Source: an uncultured Eubacteriales bacterium | Lineage (GTDB): Bacteria > Bacillota > Clostridia > Oscillospirales > Oscillospiraceae | DNA: 64,000 bases | Direction of reading: 5' to 3' | Assembly: GCA_900317905.1 (NCBI GenBank) | Contig: ONIN01000008.1 | Span: forward strand, 1-64,000 | In this document: positions 32,573 to 41,445 of the stretch, piece by piece | How the letters are laid out: every line of letters starts with the position of its first letter | How positions within the stretch are numbered: position 1 is the first letter of the stretch | The notes under the pieces: model-generated | What the model was told of the DNA's origin: nothing | The model's database searches: none | What the model saw: only the letters and a program-made list of their open reading frames with translations | Position numbers and translations under genes: made by a program

Positions 32573-34570
32573 TCATCCGCCGCAGGCGACGATGTTGGCG
32601 ATGACGCCGTTATAGATCTCCTTCACATGATCGGGCTTCTCATCGAAGATGTTGCCCATGAAGGTCAGGTGATCGGCTTCCTGCTCGGGCATGACGTACC
32701 AGATGCCGGTGCGGGCGGCCTTGGCGCCGATGACGCCGTCCACATGGGGATCGGAGGTCCAGACCCCGTTGACCCATCTGGCGGGCCAGCGGCCGGACAT
32801 GACGTTCACGAGACCGTCATTGGGCTGCCAATCCTGACCGGTGAAGGTGGGCGTCACGGTGACCTTCACCTGTTTGTCGCCGTAGCCCTCATAAAACCAG
32901 CCCTGGGTGGTGCCCACATAGGTGCCCATGTTGGCGCTGAAGGGCCAGGCCAGCAGCTGCATGCTGTACTTGGGCTTGTAGGAGTTGGTGGCCTCGTCGT
33001 AATAGGTGCGGTTGCCGTACCAGGAGAAGTAATAGACGTTGTCCAGCATCTCGATCCGGTCATTGATGTGCATGGCTCTGTCGATGGTCAGATCGTCGTA
33101 GGCGTTGTCGTAGTGATTCATAAAATCGCCGCTGATGGCGCCCTGGAGAGCCGCGAACACGTTCTCGCCCTGCTGGGGCTGGATGCCGAAGTGCTCCAGC
33201 TGGAAGTCATAGATCCCCTTGAAAGGCGTGGGGCCCAGAGCCTTGGCCAGAAACTCGGTGATGTCCGCCATCATGTAGGTAAAGTTGCCGTTGGCCTCGA
33301 TGAAGGTGGTGCCGTTGCTGGGCGCGGCCAGGGCGGTGAGGGAGTAGATCCAGTTGGCCTTGCCGCCGGTGAACAGCGGAGAGATGGTCCCGGCCTCCGG
33401 ATGGGCGGCCATGTAGGCCTGCTCCTCGGCGTTGCCGATCTTCAGGAAGGTGGCCAGCTGACGGCTGGTGGCGCCGCCGAAGCTGTGTCCCACCAGATTG
33501 ATCGGGTGCTGGGCGTCCCAGGTGCCCTGGATCAGCTTGTGGTATTTGCCGCCGGAATAGTCGCGGCCGTAGCGGTCGTGGCCGTATTTCTCCGCGTGGG
33601 CGGCGCCGTAGTCGGTTTTGGTGCCGGTGAGCTGCGCGTAGAGCTCGCAAGCGCGGTCCCAGGCGCTGGAGCAGGGGCCGACGGAGGCGGCGTAGGCCTC
33701 CACACCCTGATCCACCAGATAGTTGATCACGTTGGTGGCGGTCATGCCCCAGTAGGGAATGTAGGGGTTGAGCTGGTCATAGCTGCCCCAACCCAGCAGG
33801 CCGTGGACCAGGACCACGGGATACTTGGTCACGTTCAGGGTAGAGGCGTCGGGCATCTGCTTGTTGGTGTCGCGGAACAGGCCCTCGCCGATGATGACCG
33901 GAGCGAACTCACCCGCGCCTTCGGGAGCGGGCAGCTGACTGAAGCGATAGAGGAAGGTGACGATCTGCGCTCTGGTGCAGAGGGCGTCGGGGGAGAAGGA
34001 GCTCACGTCGGTGCCCTTTACAACGCCGTTGGCGTGGCCCCAGGCCACCGCGTCGGTGTAGTACTGATCCGGCGCCACGTCGGAGAAGTTGCCGGTGCTG
34101 CCGGTGGCGGGGGAGCCGGCGCCGCGCCAGATGAAGGTCACGGCCTCGGCGCGGGTCACGGTGCCGTTGGGATTGAAGTGGGTGGCGTCGATGCCTCTGG
34201 TGATGCCCTTGCTGTAGGCCCAGAGCACCGCGTCATAGTAGTATTCACCGCTGGGAACATCCGAGAAGGGATTGCTGCCCTGTGCCTTCGGAGATCCTGC
34301 GCACCGCCAGAGGAAGGTGACCATCTGGGCGCGGGTGCAGCTTGCCTCGGGGGAGAAGGTGGTGTCGCTGGTGCCGTTGGTGATGCCCTTGCTCACGGCC
34401 CAGTTGACCGCGTCGGCGTAGAAGGCGTCGCCGGGAACATCCGTGAAGCCGGCGGCAGAGGCGCTGAGCATCAGTGCGAAAGCCAGGACCAGCACCAAAA
34501 CGGGGAGAAAGTGTCTTTTTCTCATAAAATAATCCCTCACTTTTTCATATTCTCGCGCATTTGTAACCAT
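32573..34570 (-). CDS. SLH-domain lipase-like secreted protein
   Basis: 665 residues from ATG 34570 (GAAGGAG 5 bases upstream); ATG 34525 with GAGGG would give the more usual signal-peptide start MRKRHFLPVLVLVLAFA. After the signal peptide come three SLH repeats, at about 45-215 (AGFTDVPGDAFYADAVNWAV, GITNGTSDTTFSPEA, and similar). The rest is an alpha/beta hydrolase of the triacylglycerol lipase type: oxyanion VVLVHGLLGWG, nucleophile LVGHSFGGA, and a late acidic/His pair region (PNDGLVNVMSGRWP). SLH domains hold it to the cell wall. It probably cleaves lipids or esters outside the cell. It is GC-rich, unlike the neighbouring island. Confidence 0.9.
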   Translation of the reverse strand: MVTNAREYEKVRDYFMRKRHFLPVLVLVLAFALMLSASAAGFTDVPGDAFYADAVNWAVSKGITNGTSDTTFSPEASCTRAQMVTFLWRCAGSPKAQGSNPFSDVPSGEYYYDAVLWAYSKGITRGIDATHFNPNGTVTRAEAVTFIWRGAGSPATGSTGNFSDVAPDQYYTDAVAWGHANGVVKGTDVSSFSPDALCTRAQIVTFLYRFSQLPAPEGAGEFAPVIIGEGLFRDTNKQMPDASTLNVTKYPVVLVHGLLGWGSYDQLNPYIPYWGMTATNVINYLVDQGVEAYAASVGPCSSAWDRACELYAQLTGTKTDYGAAHAEKYGHDRYGRDYSGGKYHKLIQGTWDAQHPINLVGHSFGGATSRQLATFLKIGNAEEQAYMAAHPEAGTISPLFTGGKANWIYSLTALAAPSNGTTFIEANGNFTYMMADITEFLAKALGPTPFKGIYDFQLEHFGIQPQQGENVFAALQGAISGDFMNHYDNAYDDLTIDRAMHINDRIEMLDNVYYFSWYGNRTYYDEATNSYKPKYSMQLLAWPFSANMGTYVGTTQGWFYEGYGDKQVKVTVTPTFTGQDWQPNDGLVNVMSGRWPARWVNGVWTSDPHVDGVIGAKAARTGIWYVMPEQEADHLTFMGNIFDEKPDHVKEIYNGVIANIVACGG

Positions 34571-34903
34571 ATAATCTCCTTCATAATTTAACATTATTTC
34601 AGAAAAATGTCTATCACCTTTCATAGATAAATTTCATCCCTGTTTTTGTTCAAACTGACAGTCCGCTTCGGCCTGAATTCAGCATTTTGCCAGCGACGGC
34701 TTTCGATTATCCGCTCAAAAGATAACATAAAATATTATTATGTTAATTAATAAAAACGGAAAACAGAGCGCCTCCGAGGATTCTGGTGAGGGAGCAGGGG
34801 CAAAAGTGCAATTGGCGTCTGCTGACAATTGACATATTTTTGTTGCAACCTCCAAAAATCTCGGGAAAAGCTGTCTTTTACCGTCATTGGAAGAAAAACG
34901 CTC

Positions 34904-34931
34904 TTGCGATTTTTAGATTATGTGATAGAAT
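34904..34931 (+). promoter_or_regulatory. promoter of the ABC/S26/PqqD and capsule operon
   Basis: TTGCGA, a 16-base spacer and TAGAAT with TG one base upstream (extended -10). The 34,571-35,012 gap has no gene. It otherwise holds a short AT-rich run on the lipase side. Confidence 0.5.
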
Positions 34932-35012
34932 ATAGTGTGATTTTCTATGATGTGTTACTATGCGCTTTTATGCCCCATCATGATTCAACAAGAAACGAGA
35001 AGATGCATCTCT

Positions 35013-36722
35013 ATGCGGTTTTCCTCAAAACTAAAACAGAAAATCAGCGACGGCTCTTTCCGGGAGATGTGGCGAGAGACCAAGTGGATGTACAAGTACA
35101 TCCGCCGCTATTGGTTCGTGGTCGTGATCTATATCCTGCTGGGAATTGTGGGTACGGTGATGAGTCTGCTCTCCAGCATCGGAATGAAGCGCCTGATCGA
35201 TACGGTCACCGGGTTTAATTACTTCAGCATCGGTTCGGCCGCCGGCTTCATGATCGGCATGATGGTGGGCGGGATCCTCTTTTCCTCTCTGTCCTCCCGG
35301 GTAGCTGCGATCATCAACATCCGTGTGCAGAACAGCATCCAGGCGGAGGTTTACGACCGGATGCTCCGCACGGACTGGGAATCGCTGGACAAGTTTCGCA
35401 GCGGCGACCTGCTCCAGCGTCTGAATGTGGACGTCAGCGGCGTGGCCGGCGGCGTCACCAGCTTCCTGCCCAGCCTTGTCACCGGTACGGTGCAGTTTCT
35501 GGGATCCCTGGTGATCATCCTGGTCTACGACAGAACCATGGCGCTGATCGCCCTGATCGGCGCGCCCCTGGGCGTCATCTGTTCCCGGGTGCTGGTCAAG
35601 CGGATGCGGGATTACAACAAGCGCATGAAGACCATCAGCAGCGAGGTCATGAGCTTCCACGAGGACTCCTTTCGGAACCTGACCAGCATCAAGGCCTTCG
35701 GCATCATGGACGAGTTTCGCAATCGGATGCTGCGGATGCAGGAGCGCTATCGCACTGCCTTTCTGGAGTACAACCTGTTTTCCGTGGTGACGGGCATCGT
35801 CATGTCTCTGGTGGGTCTGGCGATCTCCATCGGCTGCTTCGGCTGGGGCGTCTATGAGCTCTGGCAGGGGGAGATCACCTACGGCATGATGACCATGTTC
35901 CTGCAGCTGACGGGGATGCTCCGCAGCGCCTTTTCCACGATCATCGGCATGGTGCCCAGCTTCATCAACATCACCACCTCCGCCGGCCGTGTCATGGCGG
36001 TGGTGGAGCTGCCGGAGGAGCCCGGCGCCAGAGAATCCTACTCGTTCACCGATTCTGTCACTGCCGAGCTGCGGGACGTGACCTTTGCCTACCGGGGCGG
36101 GAAAAACGTGCTGGAGCATGTGAACTTCCACGCCGAGCCGGGCCAGACGGTGGCACTCACCGGCGCATCCGGCGAGGGCAAGACCACGCTGATTCGTCTG
36201 CTGCTGGGTCTCATCTACCCCGTGGAGGGAGAGGCTTTGCTCATCGATTCTGACGGCAGCGAGACCGAAATCTCCGCCGCTACCCGCAGCGCCTTCAGCT
36301 ACGTGCCCCAGGGAAACACGATCCTGGCGGGCACCATCGCGGACAATATGCGTATGGTGGCTCCGGGTGTAACGGATGAAGAGATCATCGAGGCATTGAA
36401 GATCTCCTGCGCCTGGGAGTTTGTCGAAAAGCTTCCGGACGGGATCCACAGCGAGACCGGCGAGCTGGGACGCGGCTTCTCTGAGGGACAGGCCCAGCGT
36501 CTGAGCGTGGCCAGAGCCCTGCTGCGGCATGCGCCGATCCTGCTTCTGGACGAGGCCACCAGCGCCCTGGATGAGCAGACCGAGCGGCAGATGCTGCACA
36601 ATCTGGAGCACTGTGCCTGGGTACATACCTGCGTGGTCATCACCCACCGGCCGGCTACGGCGGCTATCTGCAACAGACACTATATGCTCACGGGCACGGA
36701 AGTGAAAGAGGTGCTCCCATGA
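35013..36722 (+). CDS. ABC transporter, permease and ATPase in one chain
   Basis: 569 residues from ATG 35013; in-frame ATGs at 34947 and 34980 are possible but lack a ribosome site. Six membrane helices span about 20-300 (FVVVIYILLGIVGTVMSLL at the start). The ATPase has Walker A TGASGEGKTTLIRLLLG, signature GFSEGQAQRLSVARALL and Walker B ILLLDEATSALDEQ, followed by the H-loop in VVITHRP. The ABCB-like half-transporter works as a dimer and exports a peptide or lipid-linked product. Its stop overlaps the S26-like gene (ATGA), and a PqqD-like gene follows, so a processed peptide is the best guess for substrate. Confidence 0.9.
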   Translation: MRFSSKLKQKISDGSFREMWRETKWMYKYIRRYWFVVVIYILLGIVGTVMSLLSSIGMKRLIDTVTGFNYFSIGSAAGFMIGMMVGGILFSSLSSRVAAIINIRVQNSIQAEVYDRMLRTDWESLDKFRSGDLLQRLNVDVSGVAGGVTSFLPSLVTGTVQFLGSLVIILVYDRTMALIALIGAPLGVICSRVLVKRMRDYNKRMKTISSEVMSFHEDSFRNLTSIKAFGIMDEFRNRMLRMQERYRTAFLEYNLFSVVTGIVMSLVGLAISIGCFGWGVYELWQGEITYGMMTMFLQLTGMLRSAFSTIIGMVPSFINITTSAGRVMAVVELPEEPGARESYSFTDSVTAELRDVTFAYRGGKNVLEHVNFHAEPGQTVALTGASGEGKTTLIRLLLGLIYPVEGEALLIDSDGSETEISAATRSAFSYVPQGNTILAGTIADNMRMVAPGVTDEEIIEALKISCAWEFVEKLPDGIHSETGELGRGFSEGQAQRLSVARALLRHAPILLLDEATSALDEQTERQMLHNLEHCAWVHTCVVITHRPATAAICNRHYMLTGTEVKEVLP

Positions 36723-37192
36723 GCCCGAAAAAAATCCCCGCGGCCGAGCTGATGCCCCATTATGAGGAGCTGCTGGAGTCCGGCGCGGAGCTGCCGCTGG
36801 TGGTCAGCGGCACCAGCATGACCCCCTTTCTGCGGCCGGGGATCGACACGGTCTACCTGAAAAAACCGGAGGGTATGCTGCGGCGGGGGGAGATCGCGTT
36901 TTTCCATCGGCAGGACGGCTCCCATGTGCTGCACCGGGTCTGGAAGACTCAAAACGGCATGTACTGGTTCCTCGGCGACGCCCAGGATTTTGTGGAGGGG
37001 CCGCTGCCGCAAAAAAGTGTGTTTGCCTATGTTACCAAAATCGACCGGGACGGCGTCTGCGTGGCGCCGGGAGACCGGTTGTGGAGATTGTTTGCCGGGC
37101 CCTGGCGCCTTACCCGCGGGACTCGACGCAGATTCTGGCTGCGCCTCTGGAGATTATCCCGGAAGCTGCGCCGTGAGAAGAAGGAGATTTGA
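36719..37192 (+). CDS. S24/S26-type peptidase-like protein
   Basis: 157 residues; it starts within the stop of the ABC gene (ATGA). LPLVVSGTSMTPFLRPGIDTV (about 26-46) contains the Ser of the signal peptidase/LexA fold (SGTSM), and RRGEIAFFHRQDGSHVLHRV follows as in S26 proteins. The Lys of the dyad is not clear. There is no membrane anchor at the N-terminus, and the C-terminus is Arg-rich. It may process or sense a substrate of the neighbouring ABC transporter. Confidence 0.8.
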   Translation: MSPKKIPAAELMPHYEELLESGAELPLVVSGTSMTPFLRPGIDTVYLKKPEGMLRRGEIAFFHRQDGSHVLHRVWKTQNGMYWFLGDAQDFVEGPLPQKSVFAYVTKIDRDGVCVAPGDRLWRLFAGPWRLTRGTRRRFWLRLWRLSRKLRREKKEI

Positions 37193-37194
37193 CC

Positions 37195-37461
37195 ATGCAG
37201 GCATCGAAGGACTATCTGGTGCGCAGCATCGCCGGGGAGACCATCCTGATCCCCTCGGGCGCCGCGGCGCAGAGATTTAACGGACTGGTAACCGTGAACG
37301 CCCTCGGCGCGTTTATCTGGGACGTGCTGCAGCAGCCCGTCACCCTGGACGAGCTGGTGGGACGCATTACGGAGGAATATGAGGTGGACGACGCCACCGC
37401 CCGCAGCGACGCCGAGGAGTTTCTCGCGGAGCTGCGCCAGATCGGCGCCCTGGAGGAGTGA
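37195..37461 (+). CDS. PqqD-like protein
   Basis: 88 residues from ATG 37195 (AAGGAG 8 bases upstream). The PqqD-type winged-helix pattern is visible: FNGLVTVNALGAFIWDVLQQ and VTLDELVGRITEEYEVDDATARSDAEEFLAELR. PqqD-like proteins bind leader peptides in RiPP biosynthesis. With the ABC transporter and S26-like gene upstream it forms a trio seen in Clostridia. I find no precursor peptide gene next to it. It may instead serve the capsule operon. Confidence 0.85.
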   Translation: MQASKDYLVRSIAGETILIPSGAAAQRFNGLVTVNALGAFIWDVLQQPVTLDELVGRITEEYEVDDATARSDAEEFLAELRQIGALEE

Positions 37462-37520
37462 GGGGAACTTCCGCCCCCATTCAGCCGATTGGCTGATCTG
37501 ATGTTGATCGAGGTGCTTTT

Positions 37521-38351
37521 GTGAAACGATTCTTATCTGTGTTATTGATCCTGCTCACGGTGCTGTCTCTGGGCGGCGCAGTGGGCTATTCGATCCGCCG
37601 GGCTCACGCCACCGGCGGCGAGCCGCCCATGGTTTATTTTGATCAGGACGAGATCGATGTGACCTCCCAGGCCGCGAAGGAGGATCTGCTGCAGGGCGTC
37701 ACCGCCAGAGATCCTGAGGACGGCGATGTCACCGAGTCTTTGATGGTGGAGGGCATCTCCAACATGGACGACGGCGCCGTCACGGTGACCTATGTGGCTT
37801 TTGACTCCCAGGGCCATGTGGCAAGAGCCTCCAGAAAGGCGCACTATACGGACTATACCAGCCCGCGCTTCACCATGAGCCGCCCCATGGTCTTTGCCTC
37901 CAACGGCGTAAATGACATGATGGACGGCATCGGGGCCAAGGACTGCATCGACGGAAACATTTCCACTTCGGTGCGCGCCTCTTATACGGACCCGAATGTG
38001 TCGCTGACCAGCACGGGGGATCACGATGTGGAGCTCCGGGTGACCAACTCCGTGGGCGAGACCGTGCGTCTCACCATCCCGGTGCGGGTCCAGTCAGAGT
38101 CGCCCCGCAGCGACCAGCTGCCCCTGAAGGCCTATCTGGTGTATCTTGAGAAGAACAGCGCATTCGACCCACTGAGCTATCTCTCGGAGGATATGGCCGA
38201 GGCTGCCCAGCGAGAGGGCACGGACAGGCTGACCGTGGACATCCGATCCAATGTGGATCTTTCCAAGCCCGGCGTCTATGCTGTGGATTATACGTCGGTC
38301 CGCAATGAGCAGATCGTTGCGACGACCCGGCTGATCGTCGTGGTCGAATAA
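37521..38351 (+). CDS. secreted protein with Ig-like DUF5011 domains
   Basis: 276 residues from GTG 37521 (GAGGTG upstream). A signal peptide (MKRFLSVLLILLTVLSLGGA) precedes three beta domains with the DUF5011 style (VTARDPEDGDVTESLMVEGIS, VTYVAFDSQGHVARASRKAHY, IGAKDCIDGNIS). It lies at the start of the polysaccharide genes, 59 bases after the PqqD gene, and may act in extracellular assembly or sensing of the polymer. No catalytic motif is visible. Confidence 0.72.
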   Translation: MKRFLSVLLILLTVLSLGGAVGYSIRRAHATGGEPPMVYFDQDEIDVTSQAAKEDLLQGVTARDPEDGDVTESLMVEGISNMDDGAVTVTYVAFDSQGHVARASRKAHYTDYTSPRFTMSRPMVFASNGVNDMMDGIGAKDCIDGNISTSVRASYTDPNVSLTSTGDHDVELRVTNSVGETVRLTIPVRVQSESPRSDQLPLKAYLVYLEKNSAFDPLSYLSEDMAEAAQREGTDRLTVDIRSNVDLSKPGVYAVDYTSVRNEQIVATTRLIVVVE

Positions 38352-38365
38352 GGAGGCGGAACCAA

Positions 38366-39934
38366 ATGGATGAAAAACAGACGGTTGCCGTCGGAAAGAA
38401 AGAGAGACATGACGCCCATCCGGTCCTGCTGATCCGGGACGTGATCCGGAATTTCTGGGCAGTGGTGCTGGCGGCGATCATTTTCGGCTCCTGCGGATAT
38501 CTGTTCAAGGAGATGACCTATCGGCCGGTCTACCAGACCCACATGACTCTGGTGGTCATGCAGGGCGGCAACAGCTCGGTCTTTTCCAACCGGAATGCCG
38601 CCAATACCCTGGCCGGCAACCTCTCCAAGCTCCTGAGCGGCGATGTGATCCGCCGGGCGGTGGCCGAGGATCTGGGGACGGGGACCATGGACGGGACGCT
38701 CAAGGCCGAGACCATCAGCGAGACCAACCTGGTGGTGGTCACCGCCCAGTCCGGCAGTCCGCGCATGGCCTTCAGCATCCTGCAGGCGGCTATGAACCAC
38801 TATAACGATTTGGGCAACCGCTCTCTGGGCAACGTCTCCATCAGCGTACTGCGCCCGGCCACGGTGCCGAACTATCCGAGCAACTCCTCCGGCAGCCGCA
38901 GCTTCGCCAAAAAGGCCGGCATCGCAGGCGCGGCGCTGATGGCCATTGCCATCGCGGTGTTTGCCTATCTGCGCGACACGGTCAAATCCGAGCGCGAGGT
39001 GGAGGAGAAGCTGGACACCCGTCTGCTGACGGTGGTCCACCATGAGAACAAGATCAAAACCTACAAAGAGATCTTCAAGCGGAAAAAGCGCGGTCTTCTG
39101 ATCACGAATCCCACCACGGGATTTTTGTATGTGGAGACCGTTAAAAAGCTCCGTGCCAGAGTGGAGTACCAGATGAAGCGCACCGGCGCAAAGATCATCA
39201 TGGTCACCTCCGTCACCGAGAACGAAGGCAAGAGCACCATTGCCACCAACCTGGCCCTGGCCATGAGCCGGAAGTATAAAAATGTGCTTTTGGTGGACGG
39301 CGACCTGAAAAAGCCCGCGCTGAACAAGCTCCTGGGCTATCAGGAGGACGATGCCCCCGACTTCCCGGATCTGCTGCGGGGCGAAGCCACTCTGGGACAG
39401 GCCCTGGTGGTGGATCCCAAGCGGCATTTGTCGATACTGCTTTGCCGGAGCCGGGAGGAGAACTCCCTGGATCTGCTCAAAAGCGAGCGGATGCTCCAGC
39501 TCATGGAGGCTGCCCGCCAGCAGATGGACGTGGTCATCATCGACACCCCGCCCATGGGCGTGAGCCCGGACGCCGAATGCATCGCCGAGCTGGCGGACGC
39601 CACGATCCTGGTGGTGCGGCAGGACTGCGCCCCGGTTCGCGTGGTCAACGATATGATCGACGTGATCAACGCCTCCCACTCAGAGCTGATGGGCTGCGTG
39701 CTGAACAACTACCGCATCACCGAATTCTCAGATCATGTGAGCTACGGTTTCGGCGGCCGCTACGGCTACGGTCTGCGCTACGGCTACGGCCGCTATGGCT
39801 ATGGCTCCAAGGTCGGTTACGGCACCAAGCTGGGCTATGGCACCAAGCTGGGTTACGGCACCAAATTGGGCTATGGCACCAAGCTGGGCTACGGCGCCGG
39901 TGATGGCGCGAAGCGAGAGGAGGGAGAAGCGTGA
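38366..39934 (+). CDS. fused Wzz-like/BY-kinase polysaccharide chain-length regulator with GYG tail
   Basis: 522 residues; AGGAGG precedes ATG 38366. The CpsC/Wzz part has membrane helices at about 29-52 (AVVLAAIIFGSCGYLF) and 190-205. The CpsD-like tyrosine kinase has Walker A TENEGKST (284-291), Walker A' LLVDGDLKKP (about 308-317) and Walker B VIIDTPP (about 391). The C-terminal tail from about 470 is a run of YGYG and GYGTKL units, which supply many Tyr for autophosphorylation. It probably controls capsule or EPS length. The next gene starts in its stop codon. The repeated DNA (18-bp units near 39816-39893) is prone to slippage. Confidence 0.92.
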   Translation: MDEKQTVAVGKKERHDAHPVLLIRDVIRNFWAVVLAAIIFGSCGYLFKEMTYRPVYQTHMTLVVMQGGNSSVFSNRNAANTLAGNLSKLLSGDVIRRAVAEDLGTGTMDGTLKAETISETNLVVVTAQSGSPRMAFSILQAAMNHYNDLGNRSLGNVSISVLRPATVPNYPSNSSGSRSFAKKAGIAGAALMAIAIAVFAYLRDTVKSEREVEEKLDTRLLTVVHHENKIKTYKEIFKRKKRGLLITNPTTGFLYVETVKKLRARVEYQMKRTGAKIIMVTSVTENEGKSTIATNLALAMSRKYKNVLLVDGDLKKPALNKLLGYQEDDAPDFPDLLRGEATLGQALVVDPKRHLSILLCRSREENSLDLLKSERMLQLMEAARQQMDVVIIDTPPMGVSPDAECIAELADATILVVRQDCAPVRVVNDMIDVINASHSELMGCVLNNYRITEFSDHVSYGFGGRYGYGLRYGYGRYGYGSKVGYGTKLGYGTKLGYGTKLGYGTKLGYGAGDGAKREEGEA

Positions 39935-41445
39935 ATCAGGAGAATACCACCTCTGCCTTCAACGGCTACAAGCTTCTGCAGATGCTGATCCGCGGCTTCA
40001 AGCGGCTGTGGATCTTCGCGCTGATCCTCACGGTGGCCCTTGGCGCGCTCATGGGCCTGCGGGCCTGGCGCGGCTATACACCGAGCTACACCGCCTCCGT
40101 GACCTTCACGGTCTATACCACAGGAACCCTCCAGTCTTCAACCCAGACGTTCAATACCGCCACTGCCGAGCAGATGGCGAAGACCTTCCCCTATATTCTC
40201 ACCAGCGGCGCGCTGAGTGAGATCATCCGCGAGGATCTGAATCTCGCCACTCTGCCGTCCATCTCCGCCTATGCGGTGGATGACACGAACTTCCTGGACC
40301 TGATGGTCACCGGCCGAGATCCCCAGCTGTGCTATGATGTGCTGCAGTCCGTGATCAAGAACTACCCCAAGGTTGCGGAGATGGTGGTCGGCCCCACGGT
40401 GCTGGAGCTGGTGGATGACAGCGGCGTCCCCACGGAGCCGACCAACTCCCGCCAGTGGATCAACCAGGCAAAGCGCGGTGTGCTGCTTGGCCTGCTCATC
40501 AGCGTGGCCGCCATGCTGGCCTACGGTTATGTCAAGGCGACCATCATGGGCCGCGAGGATATGGAGGCCGCTTCCAACGCCAAATATCTCGGCAGTCTGC
40601 CGCGGATCGTCCGCAAGCGGCGCACCAAGGAGAGCCGGGCGCCCATTTTGCTCCAGAACGAGGAAGACCGCGCCTATCAGGACGCCTTCCGCCTGATCAA
40701 TCTGCGTGTGGAGAAGCATCTGCGCAAATGCAACGGCAAGGTGCTTCTGGTCACCAGTGCCATCCCCGGCGAGGGCAAAACCACCGTGGCCTTCAATCTG
40801 GCCTCCGGTTTTGTCCGTCAGGGTAAGCGGGTTTTGCTGATGGACTGCGATCTGCGCAATCCCTCGGTCTATGATATGACCGGTCAGGAGGTCTGCGACG
40901 GCATTGGCGAATACCTGCGTGGCAAGATCAAGAAAAAAAACGCCCTGGAAAAGCTCCTGCATACCCCGGAAGGAGAGCAGGTTCCCGACGTGATCTACGC
41001 TGGCAAGGCGGGCAGCACCTCGCCGGAGCTGCTGGGCAGCGAACAGTTTCAGAAACTCATGGACGTGCTGCGTGAACGCTATGATATCATCATCATAGAC
41101 ACGCCGCCCTGCTCCATGCTGGCCGACGTCAGCGAGCTGGCGGATCAGGTAGACTGCGCCATGCTGGTGGTGCGGCAGAACTTCGCCAGCAGAGCCAGTG
41201 TGGTGGGAAGCCTCACGACGCTCAGCGAATATGACATCCCCGTTGCGGGCTATGTGATCAACGCCTTCGCCGGCGCGCTTGGCACCGGATTGGGCTACGG
41301 CTATGGTTATGGTTACGGTTATGGCTATGGTTACGGCTACGGATACGGCAGCTACAGCTATGGGAAATACGGCTATGGCAGCTACGGTTCCGGCAAGAAG
41401 TCCGACAAAAACGCAGACAAGAAGGCTGAAAAGAAGACCACATGA
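39931..41445 (+). CDS. second Wzz-like/BY-kinase protein with (GY)n tail
   Basis: 504 residues from GTG 39931, overlapping the previous stop by 4 bases. Same layout as the previous protein: two membrane helices (about 25-45 and 182-200), Walker A IPGEGKTTVAF (about 276-286), LLMDCDLRNP, and IIIDTPPCSM. The tail from about 449 is a nearly perfect GYGYGYG run with later GSYSYGKYGYG, then a Lys-rich end. Paralogous kinases in tandem may form mixed rings or handle two polymers. The repeat DNA is made of GGNTAY units (41291-41345). Confidence 0.9.
   Translation: MNQENTTSAFNGYKLLQMLIRGFKRLWIFALILTVALGALMGLRAWRGYTPSYTASVTFTVYTTGTLQSSTQTFNTATAEQMAKTFPYILTSGALSEIIREDLNLATLPSISAYAVDDTNFLDLMVTGRDPQLCYDVLQSVIKNYPKVAEMVVGPTVLELVDDSGVPTEPTNSRQWINQAKRGVLLGLLISVAAMLAYGYVKATIMGREDMEAASNAKYLGSLPRIVRKRRTKESRAPILLQNEEDRAYQDAFRLINLRVEKHLRKCNGKVLLVTSAIPGEGKTTVAFNLASGFVRQGKRVLLMDCDLRNPSVYDMTGQEVCDGIGEYLRGKIKKKNALEKLLHTPEGEQVPDVIYAGKAGSTSPELLGSEQFQKLMDVLRERYDIIIIDTPPCSMLADVSELADQVDCAMLVVRQNFASRASVVGSLTTLSEYDIPVAGYVINAFAGALGTGLGYGYGYGYGYGYGYGYGYGSYSYGKYGYGSYGSGKKSDKNADKKAEKKTT

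Noticed and set aside
32627..34591. Long plus-strand frame opposite the SLH lipase
   Set aside because: It is the antisense shadow of a GC-rich gene: low-complexity Gly/Val/His composition, no ribosome site, no family. The same holds for long antisense frames at 35031-36680, 38288-39679, 41382-43616, 46713-48866 and 60000-62333.
39750..39900. Regular repeat that could suggest a CRISPR array
   Set aside because: Units are contiguous 18-bp codon repeats without spacers inside an open frame. No CRISPR array or cas gene is seen in the window.
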